The notes under the pieces: generated by a model
What the model was told of the DNA's origin: nothing
The model's input: only the letters and a program-made list of their open reading frames with translations
Database searches by the model: none
Shown here: one piece after another, positions 17,854 through 26,868 of the stretch
Numbering within the stretch: position 1 is the first letter of the stretch
Layout of the letters: every line of letters begins with the position of its first letter
Position numbers and translations under genes: made by a program
NCBI GenBank assembly: GCA_020886235.1
Contig: AP025250.1
Span: forward strand, 806,001-870,000
From: Candidatus Dependentiae bacterium Noda2021
GTDB lineage: Bacteria; Babelota; Babeliae; Babelales; Vermiphilaceae
Reading direction: 5' to 3'
Length of the DNA: 64,000 nt

Positions 17854-18608
17854 TTTCTGCATTATGGTTTTTCCCCATCTTTTTGTGTTGGGGATCATTC
17901 TTAAATGTTGTTGGCTATAGAATTATTAAAGGTGCATCTGTTGTTGCACCTCGCTCATATTGCCCTCATTGCAAAACTACCATTGCCTGGTATGACAATA
18001 TACCCGTAATCTCTTGGTTACTGCTCGGCGCTCGTTGTCGCACCTGCAAACAACCTATTTCTATCCTATATCCTTTCATTGAGCTAATCGCTGCAGGAAG
18101 CCTAACTGCTTTGCTCATGCTCGTGCCGTTGCATTACTTTTTCTCATATTTTCTATTTTTTTCTGCCCTCATAGTTACCATACGCACCGATATTGCAACT
18201 ATGCTCATCTCTCGCTACTTTACTCTATTTATAGTGCCCGTAGGCTTTGCATTGAGCTTATTTGGCTTGCTACCCATCGATCTGTTTGAGAGTATCGTTG
18301 GTGCTGCTGCAGGTTACGGTATCTTATGGCTCACTAAAACTATTTTTTACAAACTCAGAAATAAAGAAGGCGTTGGCCAAGGCGATCTTGACCTATTATG
18401 CTTCATTGGCTCGTTTACTGGATTTATGGGGGTGTGGACATCGCTATTGATAGGCTCAACGCTGGGCTCGTTAATAGGCATAGGCTACATGGTAGCGCAC
18501 AAAAAATCTGGAGATCTAAGAATTCCCTTTGGTCCGTTTCTTGCGTTGGGCGCAATGATCTATGTGCTGGCATCACAGCCCATTATGTCCTTTTTATTGC
18601 AAAGCTAA
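17850..18608 (+). CDS. pilD: Prepilin peptidase / N-methyltransferase (type 4 leader peptidase)
   Basis: Inner-membrane aspartic protease that cleaves type IV prepilins. GSFLNVVGYR, then two CxxC pairs (CPHC, CRTC) of the Zn/methylase domain, PVISWLLLGARC, and the active Asp sites VTIRTDI and GQGDLDLL are all present. The frame has no ATG. The only standard initiator near the front is TTG 17883, which would cut the first helix. An ATA at 17850 overlaps the rbfA stop as ATAG, has GGAGAAGAG just upstream and restores a full helix (VSALWFFPIFLCWGSFLNVV). I therefore place the start there, with caution. The pilin at 18730 is a likely substrate. Confidence 0.88.
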   Translation: MVSALWFFPIFLCWGSFLNVVGYRIIKGASVVAPRSYCPHCKTTIAWYDNIPVISWLLLGARCRTCKQPISILYPFIELIAAGSLTALLMLVPLHYFFSYFLFFSALIVTIRTDIATMLISRYFTLFIVPVGFALSLFGLLPIDLFESIVGAAAGYGILWLTKTIFYKLRNKEGVGQGDLDLLCFIGSFTGFMGVWTSLLIGSTLGSLIGIGYMVAHKKSGDLRIPFGPFLALGAMIYVLASQPIMSFLLQS

Positions 18609-18729
18609 CACATTACCTTCCTAAAATATTTTTCCAAGCATCGGCGTGTCAATGTAACACTACAGATCAATAATGAGCTTAGAAAAATACTCTGTGTCGA
18701 GAATTGAAATTCAATAGTCAAACGCTTAC

Positions 18730-19209
18730 TTATGCAAGATCATCGCGCTCAATTTTTATCGTGCCATGATGATCCATAGATAAGATATCAAGCTCCCCAT
18801 CACCATCAATGTCTGCTGCAGCTAGGACTAGAAAGCCTTGGTCATCCGCGTATGCCTGGCTTAAATGCGCTGAACTGGCTTCTAATTTGCCCGTAAAACA
18901 ATTCACGCCTTCAGCTCCTGCAAAACCGTAGGTGTAATAAAAACGTTCGCCAGAACCACCGCCCGAGTATCCCTCTGGGCACCAACCAATGCCATTTGGA
19001 CCTCGTAATGTGTCTGAGTAGTTTCCATTTTCAGCCCAATATGCTTTTTGTGCCGCATACAAAGAATGCAGCTGCATGTATGCTTCTGTTCGTTTTGCTT
19101 TAGCAAGATATCGGGTAAAACTAGGCATCGAGATCATGCCCAGAAAACTAATTATCGCCACGACAATCATCAACTCTATTAGGGTAAAACCAGACTGTGT
19201 CTTCATCAT
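18730..19209 (-). CDS. Type IV pilin-like prepilin
   Basis: 159 residues. The class III leader and N-terminal helix MMKTQSGFTLIELMIVVAII are textbook: cleavage after Gly, Phe at +1, Glu at +5. The C-terminal domain contains NGNYSDTLRGPNG, a Cys pair and, near the end, DIDGDGELDILSMD, which looks like a calcium-binding loop. It may be a major pilin or a pseudopilin of a type II-like system. AAAAGGATAGTA precedes the ATG. The prepilin peptidase gene lies close by, convergent. Confidence 0.9.
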   Translation of the reverse strand: MMKTQSGFTLIELMIVVAIISFLGMISMPSFTRYLAKAKRTEAYMQLHSLYAAQKAYWAENGNYSDTLRGPNGIGWCPEGYSGGGSGERFYYTYGFAGAEGVNCFTGKLEASSAHLSQAYADDQGFLVLAAADIDGDGELDILSMDHHGTIKIERDDLA

Positions 19210-19335
19210 TACTATCCTTTTAGAAAATCTATTTTTAGATAATCATGGATGTTCAAACAAGGTCAAGCAATTGTATGAAATTCAATTGAACATTTTTTAT
19301 ACTACTTATGTAAATTTTAAAAAAAGGAAAACAAC

Positions 19336-19647
19336 ATGAAATTATTTTTGCTTTGCGGTCTTCTTTGCGCATCGTCTGTTGTGTGCATGGAAAAAAAAGA
19401 AATCACTGCCATTACGCTCGACAAAACTGAAGATTTATTAAAATATGCTTCAAGAAAAAATCTTCAAGATCCGGCTGTAATGTTTATCATAAGCGAAAAA
19501 CTCAAATCTCATTTTGAAAATCCCAAAAATGAGCTCACCCAATCGCAAAAGCTGACTTACGAGGCGGTACTTCAAAAGATTGACCCAACGCTTGCGCATG
19601 ATTCTGTAGAAGAAGAACTAGACGCGCTTGAAAACCCACGCATCTAA
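19336..19647 (+). CDS. Small secreted hypothetical protein
   Basis: 103 residues with a signal peptide (MKLFLLCGLLCASSVVC), then a charged, mostly helical chain ending in an acidic stretch (DSVEEELDALENPRI). AAAAAGGAAAACAAC precedes the ATG. The Cys at the signal end (SVVCMEKK) is not a clear lipobox. No family recognised. Confidence 0.65.
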   Translation: MKLFLLCGLLCASSVVCMEKKEITAITLDKTEDLLKYASRKNLQDPAVMFIISEKLKSHFENPKNELTQSQKLTYEAVLQKIDPTLAHDSVEEELDALENPRI

Positions 19648-20126
19648 CGCTCAATTTTTGCCATTCAACCGAAATATATTTATTCAAAAATAACACAATT
19701 TTATGCGCATGCTGTGCCCACACCACGTGCGTTGAGCATGCGCAATCAATTACTAAAAGTAAAAAAGTTGGTCGATGAAAACTTTCTAATAGAAATTTAT
19801 TTAATCAAAAAAACACAATCTGCAATGCGAAAAATCAATGGACACATCGCTCAATTTTTACTCAATTTTTTGAAACTATTTATCGTTAATAATTCGATTC
19901 AGTCAAAGCGCATGTAATAAGAATAAATTACAAAAAAAGGTAAACTTGAACTTTAAATTTTATTTTTTGTAAATAAACATTAGCCAATTAAGCAAAAATT
20001 TATTGTTTGACATTTTTAGGCTCAAATATAGACTATTAGTACTATGATAAATAACTACGAGGGTCAATGGATGACCGTCCTTATTACTCAAAAAGTAATT
20101 AAATAAAAAGCCTGCTGGAGTAAAAA
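19648..20126. other. 479-nt AT-rich gene-poor interval
   Basis: No convincing gene. A 67-codon reading at 19714-19917 has no ribosome site and no recognisable protein. Visible structure: a perfect 9-bp inverted repeat (TGCGCATGC at 19704-19712 with GCATGCGCA at 19736-19744), a 12-bp direct repeat CGCTCAATTTTT (19650 and 19848), a TTGACA at 20007-20012 that could be the -35 of folC, and a small nested hairpin at 20049-20085 in the presumed folC leader. Confidence 0.5.
19704..19744. repeat. GC-rich perfect inverted repeat
   Basis: Arms TGCGCATGC (19704-19712) and GCATGCGCA (19736-19744) are perfectly complementary over 9 bp with a 23-nt spacer, in an otherwise AT-rich gap. No T-run follows on either strand, so it is not an obvious terminator. 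Confidence 0.6.
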
Positions 20127-21536
20127 ATGAAAAATCTTAATAGACAAACTGCCTCGCCTGAAACATTGGCAGTTGGTAAGCAAAGAAGTTACAACGAAGT
20201 AATCGAATTTTTAGACAGCAACTGGCGCCCCAATACCGATACCAATCTTATCGCAATGAAAAAACTTGACCAAGCATTTGGTAGCATTGCACAAAAAACC
20301 AATGCCATACTGGTTGCCGGTACCAACGGGAAAAGTTTGACTATCGATTTTGCAACTCAATTGCTCCGCGTCGAAGGTCTTAATGTAGGTAGTTTTTATA
20401 CTCCACACATGCTTACCTACAATGAACGTTTTGCAATTAATACTGAACTTATTTCAAATAAAACTTTCACTGACATTGCAAATGACGTAATCAACATGGT
20501 GGAAACCCTTGAGTTAACACCAAATTCATTTGAAATTTTAACTATGATGGCGTTAATCTACTTTAATCAAAACAATGTAGATGTAGCTCTGTTAGAAGTA
20601 GATGGTGGATCTGCATGCCCAGTAAGTATTTGCACACCAAAAATTGCGGCAATTACGCGCGTTACCACTGACGAAGAAAATGCATCAAAAGAATCCATCG
20701 AAGAAATTTTGAGCATCGTTAAAGAAAATACCTATGTGGTATCTGCAGATCAAAGCAAATTAAATTTGCAAATCATGCATGATATTGTAAATGAAAAACA
20801 AGCAACATGGTCAATGCCTATTCGTAAATTGGCCCCGCTTGCGTATCCATATGAGCAATTACATGGAAGATGCGCTGCGCTTGCAGAACGTATTTCCTCG
20901 ACCTATGTAAACAGCTTTTCAAACAAAGATGCTATTGTAGTATCTGGTACCTTGCTCAGCAAACAAAAAGGTCAACGTGGTCGCCCTACTATTGAAGCTA
21001 AGCGCCAACTTGAACTGAATCCAAAAAAGACTATCGACCAATTCTGGAAAGAAACGCAACACAGCTTGCCTAATCGCTTTCAGTTATTGGATAAAGAAAA
21101 ACCAAGCATCTTACTTGATAACGCAAGCAATTTAGATGCGTTTAAAAATTTATTACTTGGTATCCGTTTGTTGCATTATCAACGCCCATTAAAAGGTTTG
21201 ACCTTGATCATCGGCTGCAACAATTCAGCGCTTGATTTAACTGAGTTCTTAAAACTGTTACGTTACTTCTTCAAAAAGACCTCTGGCCAAGTTATCTTGT
21301 GCCCTGTAGAACATGTTCCTGGTCACACCGATGTCGGCACATGGGATGTTGAAAAAGCGACTAATGACATTAAGAGCATGAAGATCAAAGCTAAATCAGC
21401 TAAGAACTTTAAAGAAGCATTTGAAACTGCGCAAAAAATGGTTGATGAGCGTAATGGCTTAGTAGTTGTTACCGGTTCTTCTTCAATCATTTCTGAATAC
21501 TGGCGCTACAGAGGCATTAAAAAGCTTGATAGATAA
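20127..21536 (+). CDS. folC: Folylpolyglutamate / dihydrofolate synthase (Mur ligase family)
   Basis: 469 residues. P-loop VAGTNGKSLT near residue 64 (family GTNGKGS), then VGSFYTPHMLTYNERF, the FolC signature, and an ATP-grasp-type Mur central domain. It adds glutamate to folates in the cytoplasm. The C-terminal part carries extra Lys/Arg-rich stretches and lacks some of the usual tail motifs, so another Mur-type ligase role cannot be excluded. GGAGTAAAAA precedes the ATG. The next gene starts within its stop codon (TAATG). Confidence 0.8.
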   Translation: MKNLNRQTASPETLAVGKQRSYNEVIEFLDSNWRPNTDTNLIAMKKLDQAFGSIAQKTNAILVAGTNGKSLTIDFATQLLRVEGLNVGSFYTPHMLTYNERFAINTELISNKTFTDIANDVINMVETLELTPNSFEILTMMALIYFNQNNVDVALLEVDGGSACPVSICTPKIAAITRVTTDEENASKESIEEILSIVKENTYVVSADQSKLNLQIMHDIVNEKQATWSMPIRKLAPLAYPYEQLHGRCAALAERISSTYVNSFSNKDAIVVSGTLLSKQKGQRGRPTIEAKRQLELNPKKTIDQFWKETQHSLPNRFQLLDKEKPSILLDNASNLDAFKNLLLGIRLLHYQRPLKGLTLIIGCNNSALDLTEFLKLLRYFFKKTSGQVILCPVEHVPGHTDVGTWDVEKATNDIKSMKIKAKSAKNFKEAFETAQKMVDERNGLVVVTGSSSIISEYWRYRGIKKLDR

Positions 21537-21841
21537 TGATTAACTCATATGTTATCTCGGCTTTTGTAGGCCTTATACTTGGATTTATATACGGACTCTT
21601 CTTTCTCTTTGGGATGAGAAGAGTCCTTCTTATTGAAAATCAACAATCAGACACTCGTCTGAAAAAAACCTCACTCATTTCTTTTGTTTCTGCTATAAGC
21701 CGCATAACAATTTTAGCGGTAATTGCATGGCTTTTATTAAGAATACCTTCCATAAACTTTGTAATGGTGTTACTATCATTTTTGGTAACCTTTTGGTTAG
21801 TAATACTTAATTATAAGGCCTTTTGGTATGCACGGCGGTGA
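21536..21841 (+). CDS. ATP synthase protein I-like membrane protein
   Basis: 101 residues with about four hydrophobic segments and a Lys/Arg-containing loop, in the position occupied by AtpI/AtpR directly before subunit a. Sequence alone is too generic for certainty; size and place in the operon drive this call. Such proteins help assemble the c-ring. Its start overlaps the folC stop and its end overlaps atpB by 14 nt. Confidence 0.5.
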   Translation: MINSYVISAFVGLILGFIYGLFFLFGMRRVLLIENQQSDTRLKKTSLISFVSAISRITILAVIAWLLLRIPSINFVMVLLSFLVTFWLVILNYKAFWYARR

Positions 21842-22574
21842 CTTACTCTCATCAAAACAGATTCAACCATTTGCAGCGTTTGGTGTAACACACCCACTGC
21901 TCAACGTAAATTATGAGATTGTACTGTATACGTGGATAATACTCGTTACATTACTCATATTATTAATACCTACGCGCGCTATTTTGCGTAACAAAACGAG
22001 CGTTACTCGTTATTTGTTGCTGCAATACGTTCGCTTTTTTTCAGATTTAGTAACACAAACATTGGGTTATTTTGCCTTTAACCATTTTGCATTCATCACC
22101 GCACTCTTTACGTTTATATTTTTGTGTAACACGTTTCCGATTATTCCGTGGGTAGAAGAACCTACTAAAGATTTAAATACCGCATTAGCATTAGGTTTAA
22201 TTTCATTTTTCTATACACAGATTTATGCGATTAAAGCTCACGGCTTTAAAATGTATATTAAAGAATACTTTGCACCCTTTTTCTTAATGTTCCCGTTGCA
22301 CTTAATAAGTAAAATATCATCAATTATTTCTATCTCATTTCGTTTGTGGGGTAATATTTTTGGTGGTGCTACCGTTATGCATATTTTCTTAGAACTCATT
22401 AAAGGGCATTTACTATTTGAGATCCTTGCACTGGTAAGTGGTCTTAATTTGCTCTTGTTATTATTTTTTGGTGTGTTTGAAGGATTTTTACAAGCATTTG
22501 TATTTACTATGCTCACCGTAACCTATCTTTCTATTGCTATACAACATGAAGAACCTGACAAGGAAGTTGCATGA
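21828..22574 (+). CDS. atpB: ATP synthase subunit a
   Basis: 248-residue membrane subunit that forms the ion half-channels against the c-ring. SISFRLWGNIFGGATVMH near residue 180 holds the essential Arg, and the final helix FLQAFVFTMLTVTYLSIAI is also typical. AAGG lies upstream of ATG 21828. atpE follows with an ATGA overlap. The remaining F1 and stalk subunits are not in this window. Confidence 0.92.
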   Translation: MHGGDLLSSKQIQPFAAFGVTHPLLNVNYEIVLYTWIILVTLLILLIPTRAILRNKTSVTRYLLLQYVRFFSDLVTQTLGYFAFNHFAFITALFTFIFLCNTFPIIPWVEEPTKDLNTALALGLISFFYTQIYAIKAHGFKMYIKEYFAPFFLMFPLHLISKISSIISISFRLWGNIFGGATVMHIFLELIKGHLLFEILALVSGLNLLLLLFFGVFEGFLQAFVFTMLTVTYLSIAIQHEEPDKEVA

Positions 22575-23527
22575 ATGAACTTGCTGGCATAGTCCATTAT
22601 CTTGCTATTGCTCTTACTGTTTCGCTGAACTCTGCGGGCACGGGTATTGCACAAGGTATTGCAAGCGGAGCTGCAATAAAAGCAATGGATATACAACCAT
22701 CTGCTAAAGAAAACATTACCAAAACTGCGGTATTAAGTGCTGCCTTTATGGAAGGCGCATCTATTGTTGGTGTGGTTATTGCCATCATGTTATTTATGGA
22801 TACTAACGTTACCCAAAATCCAATTTTTACCGATCTTGCAAAAATTGGCATTATAGCTGCTATTTGTCTTCCCGGTCTTGCCGTAAGTTTGTCTTCTGCA
22901 ATACCAGTCAAGCAAACCGTATTTGCGTTGGCACGCCAACCTTTTTTTAGCCAAAAAATTACTCAACTAATGATCTTAACGTTGTCTATAATTCAAACTC
23001 CGTTAATTTTGGGGTTTATTGTAGCAATGTTCATTAAAAACCAAGCACCCGTTGCGATGACACTCAGCGATAGCTTTCGTTTAATGGGAAGCGGTTTGTG
23101 CATTGGTATTGGCAGCATTGGGCCTGCAATTGGTCTTGCATTGTTTGCGGCAACCGCCTTGCAAGGACTGGGCGTCAATCGCGCTGCGTCAAATAAAATC
23201 TTAACATTCACTTTCATAAGCCAGGCAATCATAGAAACACCGGTTATATTCTCACTAGTAATTGCCCTAGCATTATTGCTTACCGGCACACCCGTTGATT
23301 TAGTAAAAGGCGTGGCGTTGTTGGGCGCTGGTTTGTGTATGGGGCTGGGTACCATAACCCCAGGCATAAGTTCTGGCAGAACCGCTGCCGCTGCGTGCAA
23401 ACAAATTGCTCTTAATCCTGCCAACTATGACTTGCTGTCTAAGACGAGTATTTTTGCTCAAGGGGTAATTGATACATCGGCAGTGTATGCATTGTTGATT
23501 GCTGTTGTACTCATCTTTATGATGTAG
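22571..23527 (+). CDS. atpE: ATP synthase c subunit, fusion of four hairpins
   Basis: 318 residues, about four times the usual length of a bacterial c subunit. Four hairpins of about 75 residues are visible. Hairpin 1 has Gln28 (GTGIAQG) and Glu61 (FMEGAS). Hairpin 2 has the loop ALARQP, but Gln142 sits where the carboxylate should be. Hairpin 3 has Glu222 (IIETP). Hairpin 4 has Asp301 (VIDTS). Thus three of four ion sites keep an acid. Fewer carboxylates per helix would lower the number of ions per turn, as in V-type and some archaeal rotors. GxGxG glycine patterns repeat in every first helix. Confidence 0.9.
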   Translation: MNELAGIVHYLAIALTVSLNSAGTGIAQGIASGAAIKAMDIQPSAKENITKTAVLSAAFMEGASIVGVVIAIMLFMDTNVTQNPIFTDLAKIGIIAAICLPGLAVSLSSAIPVKQTVFALARQPFFSQKITQLMILTLSIIQTPLILGFIVAMFIKNQAPVAMTLSDSFRLMGSGLCIGIGSIGPAIGLALFAATALQGLGVNRAASNKILTFTFISQAIIETPVIFSLVIALALLLTGTPVDLVKGVALLGAGLCMGLGTITPGISSGRTAAAACKQIALNPANYDLLSKTSIFAQGVIDTSAVYALLIAVVLIFMM

Positions 23528-23649
23528 TAATACATACGTCTTTTTTTAGTCTCATAGTTTTTACGTAATCCAGTACTTGTTTGGTGCATATTCTTGTGTT
23601 GTTCATTTTTTGATACTAAGCTAATATCACCAAAAAAAAGGATTATCGT

Positions 23650-25758
23650 ATGACATTTACCATTCCTCGCTTTATGCGACTATTACTAAGCGCATGTGCG
23701 CTTGCAAGCCTGTGTTTTAGTGTGTTTTTTGTATATCGCTTAGTTACTCAAAATAGAATAATTACTGCCAACACCACGCAATATGCTCAGGAAAATGCTC
23801 AGTACGTGAGCACTCAAATTGAGCATTTTACTCAGCAAGCCAAAAACATCGTGCAATTAGCGGCAAATCAACTTACAAAAAATAGTAATGCAGATTTTGT
23901 AACATCATTACTTACTACTAAGCCTATATTTTTATCAGGGCTTGGCGTGATAAAAAGCACCCCAGAAAACAATGTTGCTGGCTGGTATTTTGTTGAAAGA
24001 AATGATGCACAAGAACTAGTAGCTATCAGCCCTGAAGACCTTCCAACATCTGTATACTCCTGGATTAACCAGGCTAAAGATGCGAGCATGCTCACTGATG
24101 TGGTAGATCCAGTCACCGGCATGCGCAGTTGGCTAACCGCTCAAAAAATCACGAGCGATAACAATCAAGAGTTGATTATCTTTGCAACTATTTCTACCGC
24201 GCATATAAAACATCTTTTATCATTGCTCAGCACTAAAGAAGGCGGGGTTTGGATAATTACCGATGAGCAGGGCTCGCCTTTAGTGTATCCCGCGCTCGTT
24301 GATTTCATGGCACATTCTACCAAAAATTTAGGCTTACCAGAGCCCCTACAGCAATCAATTGGTACCATGCTTGAAAATCACAATACCCTTAGCTTTGATT
24401 CACACAGCCAGTCATGGATTATTACGGCGCCCTTACCTTCGCTCAAAGCTCAGCTTATTGGTCTCTTTGCCGTGCAACAAACAATCAAAGGCTCAATTTT
24501 TATGCGTCACACTTCGATGGCTGCTGTTGTTTCTTTAGCGCTGTTTTGTATGTTTGTGTTATTGATATGGTTTTCACGAAACGTTATAACTATTGGCTGC
24601 TTGTGGTCGGTAAGTATTATTGCAACGCTGATTTTTTCCGTTGCGTTAGGATGCTTGTGGTATATTGCCGACAAATATCCATACAACAAAGTTCCGTTAA
24701 ATACTGTCAACATTCGCGACAAAGTAAGCTTGTACCAATTTTTAGATTCGATAAACCAATCTACTCCGGTTGAGAGCAGCTCACCGCTGGTATCTGCGGA
24801 ATTTATCCAGCGGTACTTAAATTTTCGCTACAAAAAGGGTCGCTATGTGCCCACCGGTATTTTTATAACGAGTTTATCTTTTGAAAAGCCCCACCAAATT
24901 GAAATAGCAGGCTATGTATGGCAACGCTACTTTGATCAAATACATGATTCTATTTCACGCGGCTTTTTGTTCCCTCAAGCAGTGACCGATCCTACCATTG
25001 AAGAAGTGTCCCGCAGCAAGCAAGGTAATGTTGAAACTATAATTTGGCAAGTTAACGTGTTACTTAATCAGCAAATTTCATACCGCAATTATCCGTTTGA
25101 TATTAAAAATATTAACATCCAATTATGGCACAGAGATTTTAATGACGTTATTACATTTGTTCCTGATCTTGATAGCTATTTACCCGGCGCCAATCTCAAT
25201 ATGCCTGAGCTTAGCCCACAGGCCTTATTGCCCGGCTGGTACCCGATTGATACCTATTTTGCCTACAACATTATCAATCGACCTACCAACTTTGGCAACT
25301 ATGCCTATGGTCCATTTGGTATTTATCAAAGCACCCCTACCAGTTCTATTCCTGAGCTTAGTTTTATGCTCACCTTGAAACGTAATCTGCTAGAAACCAT
25401 GATCACCGAATTGCTACCGCTTTTTGTTATAGCGTTATTGTTATTTGTATTGCTTATTACCGATCGCCAACAAGGATACGTGAACGTTATTACCGGTGCA
25501 TCTGCAATATTTTTTGGTACCATTGTTGCCCATTTAAAATTCAGAGAAAAAATACCACCTCAAGAAGTCGCCTATTTTGAGATATTCTTTTTGATAATGT
25601 ACGTGTTTAACGCATTGGTACTGGCGATAAGTTTATTAAATTTATTTGAAACAAAACTCACGTTGATTACATACAAAAATAATATCATCTCTCATATTTT
25701 GTATTGGCCAACATTGCTAGTGAGTATTTTTCTTATCACCTTATATTATTTGTATTAA
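23650..25758 (+). CDS. Membrane protein: Cache-like sensor joined to a pentameric ligand-gated channel-like half
   Basis: 702 residues, not matched to a named protein. A signal-anchor helix (about 10-32) precedes an extracytoplasmic region (35-280) with Cache-like features, then two helices (289-340). The second half (345-702) follows the Cys-loop-type plan. It has a strand GIFITSLSFEKPHQIEIAGY, the hallmark YPFDIKNINIQLW at 481-493, and LKRNLLETMITELLPLFVIA entering M1. M2 is around 609-630, a Pro-containing M2-M3 turn KIPPQEVAYFEIFF follows, then M3 and a C-terminal M4 (681-702). No Cys pair is seen in the loop, as usual in prokaryotic members. The call rests on motif order and is moderate. 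Monocistronic. Confidence 0.6.
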   Translation: MTFTIPRFMRLLLSACALASLCFSVFFVYRLVTQNRIITANTTQYAQENAQYVSTQIEHFTQQAKNIVQLAANQLTKNSNADFVTSLLTTKPIFLSGLGVIKSTPENNVAGWYFVERNDAQELVAISPEDLPTSVYSWINQAKDASMLTDVVDPVTGMRSWLTAQKITSDNNQELIIFATISTAHIKHLLSLLSTKEGGVWIITDEQGSPLVYPALVDFMAHSTKNLGLPEPLQQSIGTMLENHNTLSFDSHSQSWIITAPLPSLKAQLIGLFAVQQTIKGSIFMRHTSMAAVVSLALFCMFVLLIWFSRNVITIGCLWSVSIIATLIFSVALGCLWYIADKYPYNKVPLNTVNIRDKVSLYQFLDSINQSTPVESSSPLVSAEFIQRYLNFRYKKGRYVPTGIFITSLSFEKPHQIEIAGYVWQRYFDQIHDSISRGFLFPQAVTDPTIEEVSRSKQGNVETIIWQVNVLLNQQISYRNYPFDIKNINIQLWHRDFNDVITFVPDLDSYLPGANLNMPELSPQALLPGWYPIDTYFAYNIINRPTNFGNYAYGPFGIYQSTPTSSIPELSFMLTLKRNLLETMITELLPLFVIALLLFVLLITDRQQGYVNVITGASAIFFGTIVAHLKFREKIPPQEVAYFEIFFLIMYVFNALVLAISLLNLFETKLTLITYKNNIISHILYWPTLLVSIFLITLYYLY

Positions 25759-25767
25759 CGGTTTTTA

Positions 25768-25796
25768 TTAGAATTGCCATAAAATCTGTTTATACT
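25768..25796 (+). promoter_or_regulatory. Candidate promoter of the cysteine synthase gene
   Basis: TTAGAA (25768-25773), 17-nt spacer, TATACT (25791-25796). The -10 box is 5/6 to consensus and the -35 box only 3/6. It lies about 45 nt before the ATG at 25840. Confidence 0.35.
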
Positions 25797-25839
25797 AACA
25801 AGGCAACGTTGTTAAAACTTTTTTCAAATGAGGTATTTT

Positions 25840-26823
25840 ATGATACGTCCTCGTTACAACAATTTACTTGATACCATTGGCAATACGCCGTTAGCCAAAA
25901 TTAATTTTCAAACTCCTGCTCAGGTATTTGCAAAATTGGAATACCTCAATCCAGGTGGCAGTGTTAAAGATCGTTCATCTTTGTACATGATCGAGCATGC
26001 AGAAAAAACTGGTCTTTTAAAACCTGGTGGCACTATTGTAGAGGCATCATCGGGCAATCAGGGCGTTGCCTGCGCCATGATCGGCGCATTAAAAGGATAC
26101 CGTGTCATTATCACAGTTTCTGAAAAAATAAGCCAAGAAAAATTACAAACGATACAAGCGTATGGCGCTGAAGTTGTCATGTGTCCATCAACGTCATTTA
26201 TTGAAGATCCACGCAGCTATCATTCTCAAGCGGTGGCAATAGCACGTTCTATTGAAAACTCATTTATGCCAAATCAGTATTTTAATATACTTAACGCTCA
26301 AGCACATTACACGCTCCTTGCACCTGAAATTTGGGAGCAAACCGAGGGCAAAGTAACTCATTATTTTGCCGCCGCAGGAACAGGTGGCACGGTAAGTGGT
26401 GTAGGTCGATACTTAAAAGAACGTAATCCCAACGTAAAAATAATTGCTCTTGATTCAAGCAATTCATGGCGTTCAACTAACGGAAATCCACAACCCTATA
26501 AAATTGAGGGTATTGGCATAGATTTTGAAACGCCGGTATTGGCAAAAGATATTATTGATGAAATAATTCCGGTAACTGACGCAGATGGGCTTGGTATGCT
26601 ACCCAAAATGGCTCGCCAGTATGGTTTATTACTTGGACCAAGTAGTGGCGCTGCAGCATGGGCACTAGAACACTATGCGCGTACCAGATTAACCAAAGAT
26701 GATTGTGCCGTCGTGATATTTAGTGATTCGGGTCGTGCCTATTTAACCAAAGGTTTTTACGCCCAACCACAAGACCATCATTTGACTGCAACTTCCTACA
26801 AAGAAAAACAAACCAGCATCTAA
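25840..26823 (+). CDS. Cysteine synthase family PLP enzyme
   Basis: 327 residues. NPGGSVKDRSSLYMI carries the PLP-binding Lys, EASSGNQG the substrate loop, and AAAGTGGTVSG the phosphate-binding loop of O-acetylserine sulfhydrylase or cystathionine beta-synthase core enzymes. It makes cysteine or a related beta-replacement product. The start at 25840 is chosen because ATGAGGTATTTT places AGG seven bases upstream. No other sulphur genes are nearby, so CysK and CysM cannot be told apart. Confidence 0.88.
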   Translation: MIRPRYNNLLDTIGNTPLAKINFQTPAQVFAKLEYLNPGGSVKDRSSLYMIEHAEKTGLLKPGGTIVEASSGNQGVACAMIGALKGYRVIITVSEKISQEKLQTIQAYGAEVVMCPSTSFIEDPRSYHSQAVAIARSIENSFMPNQYFNILNAQAHYTLLAPEIWEQTEGKVTHYFAAAGTGGTVSGVGRYLKERNPNVKIIALDSSNSWRSTNGNPQPYKIEGIGIDFETPVLAKDIIDEIIPVTDADGLGMLPKMARQYGLLLGPSSGAAAWALEHYARTRLTKDDCAVVIFSDSGRAYLTKGFYAQPQDHHLTATSYKEKQTSI

Positions 26824-26835
26824 AAATGTAATACT

Positions 26836-26868
26836 AAAAGACGCTGATGATCCTTTTCAGCGTCTTTT
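26836..26868. terminator. Bidirectional intrinsic terminator
   Basis: The 12-base arms AAAAGACGCTGA and TTCAGCGTCTTTT pair across a short loop, with A-run and T-run on the two sides. It lies between the cysteine synthase gene (+) and the secreted-protein operon (-), and its last bases overlap the stop codon of the latter. Confidence 0.8.

Noticed and set aside
17883-18608. TTG start for the prepilin peptidase
   Set aside because: It removes most of the first membrane helix and has no ribosome site, unlike the ATA at 17850.
19714-19917. 67-codon ORF in the 19648-20126 gap
   Set aside because: No ribosome site, no recognisable protein pattern, and its front part overlaps the inverted repeat.
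20049-20126. Possible folate riboswitch before folC
   Set aside because: A small hairpin exists, but the conserved THF riboswitch blocks were not found.
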